Shown here: one piece after another, positions 5,856-8,502 of the stretch | Numbering within the stretch: the first letter of the stretch is position 1 | How the letters are laid out: each line of letters starts with the position of its first letter | From: Candidatus Poribacteria bacterium WGA-3G | GTDB taxonomy: Bacteria; Poribacteria; WGA-4E; WGA-3G | Assembly (NCBI GenBank): GCA_000406005.1 | Contig: ASZN01000083.1 | Coordinates: forward strand, 12,343-20,844 | DNA length: 8,502 nt | Direction: 5' to 3' | The notes under the pieces: generated by a model | The model's database searches: none | Told to the model about the DNA's origin: nothing | Seen by the model: only the letters and a program-made list of their open reading frames with translations | Position numbers and translations under genes: made by a program

Positions 5856-8330
5856 TTATCCCCACATCATTTTGAACGGCTCCGCCCAATTATCCAGACG
5901 TTCGATCACGTCGGTAGCACCATCAGCTTCGCACTTCTTACGGAATTCGACGTAAGCATCTCTTAGAAATTCTATCGGCACCGCAGAATTGAACGGAACG
6001 CCAACTAATCCCTGAACACTTCCGGCTCTATGGACATAGGATAGTGCCTCAGCCCGCAAAACGGCGTGTTCTTTATCTATAGGAGTGATGTCGTCTATAA
6101 ACATATTATTGTAAGCGAACTCAAATATAGGAATGAGTTCATCCCGTGATGTGGATAGTGGATAAACAGCATGACCATGTGGATCGGAATAGCGTTCAAA
6201 TTTACAATGGCTGCTCAAACGTTCCGCCTTTTCCTTCGGTATCCAAGCGGTGAATCGCGGTGATCCAGAAAAAGTAACACCAAATATAGGATTACGTTCT
6301 ACGTAAAGAGCACAATAAGTTTTCCGAAATCCGGGAGTTAATCGCCAATTTTTCTCTTCAACCAAATTTAGAAGTTCAGCAACTTTTATGTAAAGGTCTC
6401 TAATTTTGTTCTTGTGCTTCGTTTCGTAGTGTTCTCTAAGTTCTTGAGGGATTAACTCCGTAACTCGATTGATCGTCCGCTTTTTGCCCGAACCTGGCAA
6501 TTCATCCGGAATACTGCTATGAGGTACTCTTAGCCTCTCTGGGTTCCATATCTGCTCGGCGAGTTTCAGGTAGAGTTTTTGTCGGGCATTAAGATCTTCT
6601 TTCTTGAACTCTGGATGCTTGCGAAATGGCAATCCACTATTATCTTTGAACCTTTTAAAGCCAGGTCTATTTTTATACGCTTGTTCGGTAAGAGTTTGTG
6701 CAAGCAGATTTTGCCCAGCGTAGACTTTACGTTTCTCATTATATGGATCGTCACCGCTGCTTGCATTGACGCTTTTGGGTAAAAGGAGCAATCCACCGAT
6801 GCATTCGCGATATGCCTCAAACTCAGATTCATGAGAAAACTCATCCGCGTGATGCTCAAAGTTATTTGCCCAGATATGTTCTATTTCATAGGGATCATTT
6901 CCTGTTCTCATGTAATCCCTATACTGAGAGGATTCACCTGATTGGATTCCCACGTAATCTGTCATACGGGCAAGAATGAGAGTTATCTTACGACGGTTCC
7001 CACCGTGCAAGCCAAACGTGTCATTGTCAGCAAAAGATGGTGTTTTTTCTTGAATCCAGGCGTGTAATATATCTCTCAATTCGTTGCAGTTCTTGCCTCG
7101 AATAATAGATATCACCGGAGGCAGCAAGTTGGCCATAGTGTTTTGAGCAATAGAAAGTGAATTCCAAATGCGCTGATAGATTAAAATATCAAGGTATGAT
7201 GCAACAATCTGTACCTTTTGTAACTTCTCTGTATCTGAATCATTTTCACGTAGTGGAGCTAACAAAATGGGATACTGAAGCGTAAACTTGTTGTGCTGCG
7301 CGTTATAGAAAACACATTCAAGTCTATCTTCGACTGCATCTGTAAATGAATTGGCAGCGCGTCGTAAGCGACAGTACCAGTCAGTATAAAATTCAAAGTC
7401 ACGTTTGATGAAATTTTCAAAGTCCTGAGATTGTTTAAGTTGTAGATCGTTCTCTGGGTCTTGAACCCAACGGTGGAATTCGGAACCGATTGCGTCAAAG
7501 TCGCTAGTACTTTGGGCGTACTGGCTACGCAACCACGCTTTGATTGCTTCTGATTCCTCGCCCTTACCTATTTGTTTGAGTTCTTCAATGCGATCTCTCC
7601 AAATATCGCTCACGTCATTCCTACGCGTGGTATTAGTGATCTTTGATAGTAGATATCCCCTGAGCATGTCGGAAGGGGTAAGTGATAGCCCTCGGTCGTT
7701 CATTGTCTCAAATATAGTGTAAGCATCGTCATCGGCATAAGCTGTGATTTCTGATAAGTAGACTTTCTGAAGTAACCAAACGACAAAACATGGAAGTTCC
7801 TCTTTTTGAAGCTCAAAATAATCTTCAATATCTTTGTAACGCGCGGCGATGTTGCGTACAGACTCGGCGTGCTCAATCCCTTCAAACGAGTCTACAGATT
7901 TACCGGAATAGAGTGCCTCCATGATAGATTTTCGATCTGGAATGTCAAGATTGAACCCCCACTCGCCAAAACTTAGCGAATAAATAAGAGTAGTTACTTG
8001 ATCTATCAACCCCTTGTCTTCAAGTAAACAGCGAAGTCTCATGAGGAGGAGGGTCAAAGTAGTAATCCTTTGTTGCCCATCAATAATAAATCGTTGACCC
8101 TCAGCGTTATTGATGATGATGGATCCTAGGAAGTAGTGACCATAGTTGGTTACCTGAGTAGGTTCGTCCCCTGCTTCGTAGTTATCCAAAAACTTGCTGG
8201 TAAGATCATCAATCAGATCTGTAACCTGCTTAGTCTGCCAACTGTACTCGCGCTGGTAGTATTCAAGCGCGTAGCGAGCATTGGCTAGCAGTTGCCAAAT
8301 TGTTTTGGCATCGCTATCAATCTTTTGCAT
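5856..8330 (-). CDS. DUF262 and DUF1524 (HNH) domain protein, GmrSD/type IV restriction superfamily
   Basis: An 824-residue soluble protein. The N-terminal DUF262 domain has YQREYSW (25-31), the nucleotide-binding signature DGQQRITTL (84-92) and IFETMNDRGLSLTPSDMLRG (206-225). The DUF1524 nuclease domain follows, with the His-Me-finger core EIEHIW (482-487, His485), IGGLLLLPKSVNAS (511-524, Asn522) and NEKRKVY (531-537). In characterised relatives (GmrSD, BrxU) the DUF262 part binds and hydrolyses NTP and the DUF1524 part cuts modified phage DNA; that role is inferred here. The region ~620-745 (including PRFTAWIPKEKAE, 691-703) resembles small beta-rich domains attached to such nucleases, possibly DUF5655-like, but I cannot assign it. 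The ~75-residue tail is also unassigned. Start ATG at 8330 has AGGA 9 nt upstream. The gene is AT-richer than its neighbours: one row (6361-6420) has 19 of 60 G/C. This suggests acquisition by transfer. Confidence 0.88.
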   Translation of the reverse strand: MQKIDSDAKTIWQLLANARYALEYYQREYSWQTKQVTDLIDDLTSKFLDNYEAGDEPTQVTNYGHYFLGSIIINNAEGQRFIIDGQQRITTLTLLLMRLRCLLEDKGLIDQVTTLIYSLSFGEWGFNLDIPDRKSIMEALYSGKSVDSFEGIEHAESVRNIAARYKDIEDYFELQKEELPCFVVWLLQKVYLSEITAYADDDAYTIFETMNDRGLSLTPSDMLRGYLLSKITNTTRRNDVSDIWRDRIEELKQIGKGEESEAIKAWLRSQYAQSTSDFDAIGSEFHRWVQDPENDLQLKQSQDFENFIKRDFEFYTDWYCRLRRAANSFTDAVEDRLECVFYNAQHNKFTLQYPILLAPLRENDSDTEKLQKVQIVASYLDILIYQRIWNSLSIAQNTMANLLPPVISIIRGKNCNELRDILHAWIQEKTPSFADNDTFGLHGGNRRKITLILARMTDYVGIQSGESSQYRDYMRTGNDPYEIEHIWANNFEHHADEFSHESEFEAYRECIGGLLLLPKSVNASSGDDPYNEKRKVYAGQNLLAQTLTEQAYKNRPGFKRFKDNSGLPFRKHPEFKKEDLNARQKLYLKLAEQIWNPERLRVPHSSIPDELPGSGKKRTINRVTELIPQELREHYETKHKNKIRDLYIKVAELLNLVEEKNWRLTPGFRKTYCALYVERNPIFGVTFSGSPRFTAWIPKEKAERLSSHCKFERYSDPHGHAVYPLSTSRDELIPIFEFAYNNMFIDDITPIDKEHAVLRAEALSYVHRAGSVQGLVGVPFNSAVPIEFLRDAYVEFRKKCEADGATDVIERLDNWAEPFKMMWG

Positions 8331-8380
8331 CTAAAAAATTCCTTTCAACCCTATTGCATCAAATCCACTCATTATGCTAT

Positions 8381-8410
8381 ATGATACCTTAACCCGCGCC
8401 AAAATTTCAA
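8381..8410 (-). promoter_or_regulatory. Candidate sigma70-type promoter for the DUF262 gene and perhaps the downstream genes
   Basis: On the minus strand TTGAAA (8410-8405, 5 of 6 to consensus) and TATCAT (8386-8381, 5 of 6) are separated by 18 bp. A start of transcription near 8374 would leave a leader of about 44 nt before the ATG at 8330, with a Shine-Dalgarno AAAGGA inside it. No comparable promoter is visible in the 36-bp and 21-bp gaps further down, so this may be the main promoter of all three genes. Motif match only. Confidence 0.45.
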
Positions 8411-8444
8411 GTAAAATCAGGTGTGTAAAAAGGGTTTTCTAATG

Positions 8445-8478
8445 CTTCTGACATAGCACTCCGCTGGAGTGCAAGAAG
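8445..8478. repeat. Palindromic intergenic hairpin upstream of the DUF262 gene
   Basis: GCACTCC (8456-8462) and GGAGTGC (8466-8472) form a perfect 7-bp stem with loop GCT. A second helix, CTTCT (8445-8449) with AGAAG (8474-8478), can form outside it across an uneven bulge. The shape (short GC stem, 3-nt loop) is like the hairpins at 207-225 and 356-374, but the sequence differs. It could be a REP-like repeat or end a transcript from beyond the window; the absence of an immediate T-run argues against a simple terminator. Confidence 0.55.
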
Positions 8479-8502
8479 GGTCTTCGTCTTTTTCTATAGA
8501 CA

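Noticed and set aside
5856..8330. A multi-gene phage-defence island
   Set aside because: Only the one defence-type gene is visible. Its neighbours are aspS and a membrane-TPR protein, with no methylase, helicase or integrase in the window.

Overview
The window holds three complete genes, all on the minus strand, and a short truncated gene on the plus strand. About 400 bp at the left end is packed with repeats, and about 170 bp at the right end is non-coding. Reading in the direction of transcription (right to left), the genes are: a large DUF262/DUF1524 protein of the GmrSD/type IV restriction superfamily (8330-5856); a 1062-residue membrane protein of the fused MFS/spermidine-synthase family with C-terminal TPRs (5819-2631); and aspartyl-tRNA synthetase (2609-600). 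The gaps are only 36 and 21 bp, each with a ribosome-binding site, so one transcript could cover all three. A plausible promoter lies just upstream of the first gene, at 8381-8410.

The organism is a bacterium of medium GC: near 53% in an aspS row I counted and visibly lower in the DUF262 gene. Several families of small palindromic repeats, some lying inside coding sequence, together with the fused spermidine-synthase/TPR architecture, remind me of Candidatus Poribacteria or similar marine or sponge-associated lineages. That placement is from memory and unverified.

Region by region: 1-206 is the end of an XRE-type helix-turn-helix gene whose last codons and stop lie in repeat DNA. 168-450 and 437-562 carry nested and abutting inverted repeats, including a REPIN-like pair of 23-bp arms at 203-225 and 356-378. 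544-595 is a heptanucleotide tandem array that switches unit type partway, ending 4 bp before the aspS stop codon. aspS is intact by all class II motifs but carries about 75 extra residues in the anticodon-binding OB fold. The membrane protein contains two in-frame copies of a 27-nt palindromic repeat, one in its first cytoplasmic or periplasmic loop and one near its C terminus. The DUF262 gene looks like a single-chain modification-dependent nuclease with an additional C-terminal region I cannot assign.

I see no functional link strong enough to call the three genes a system. aspS is housekeeping, the DUF262 protein is probably a defence gene that landed upstream, and the TPR protein is unassigned. 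The most interesting content is the invasion of protein-coding genes by small sequence modules: the palindromes in the membrane protein and the extra module in AspRS.
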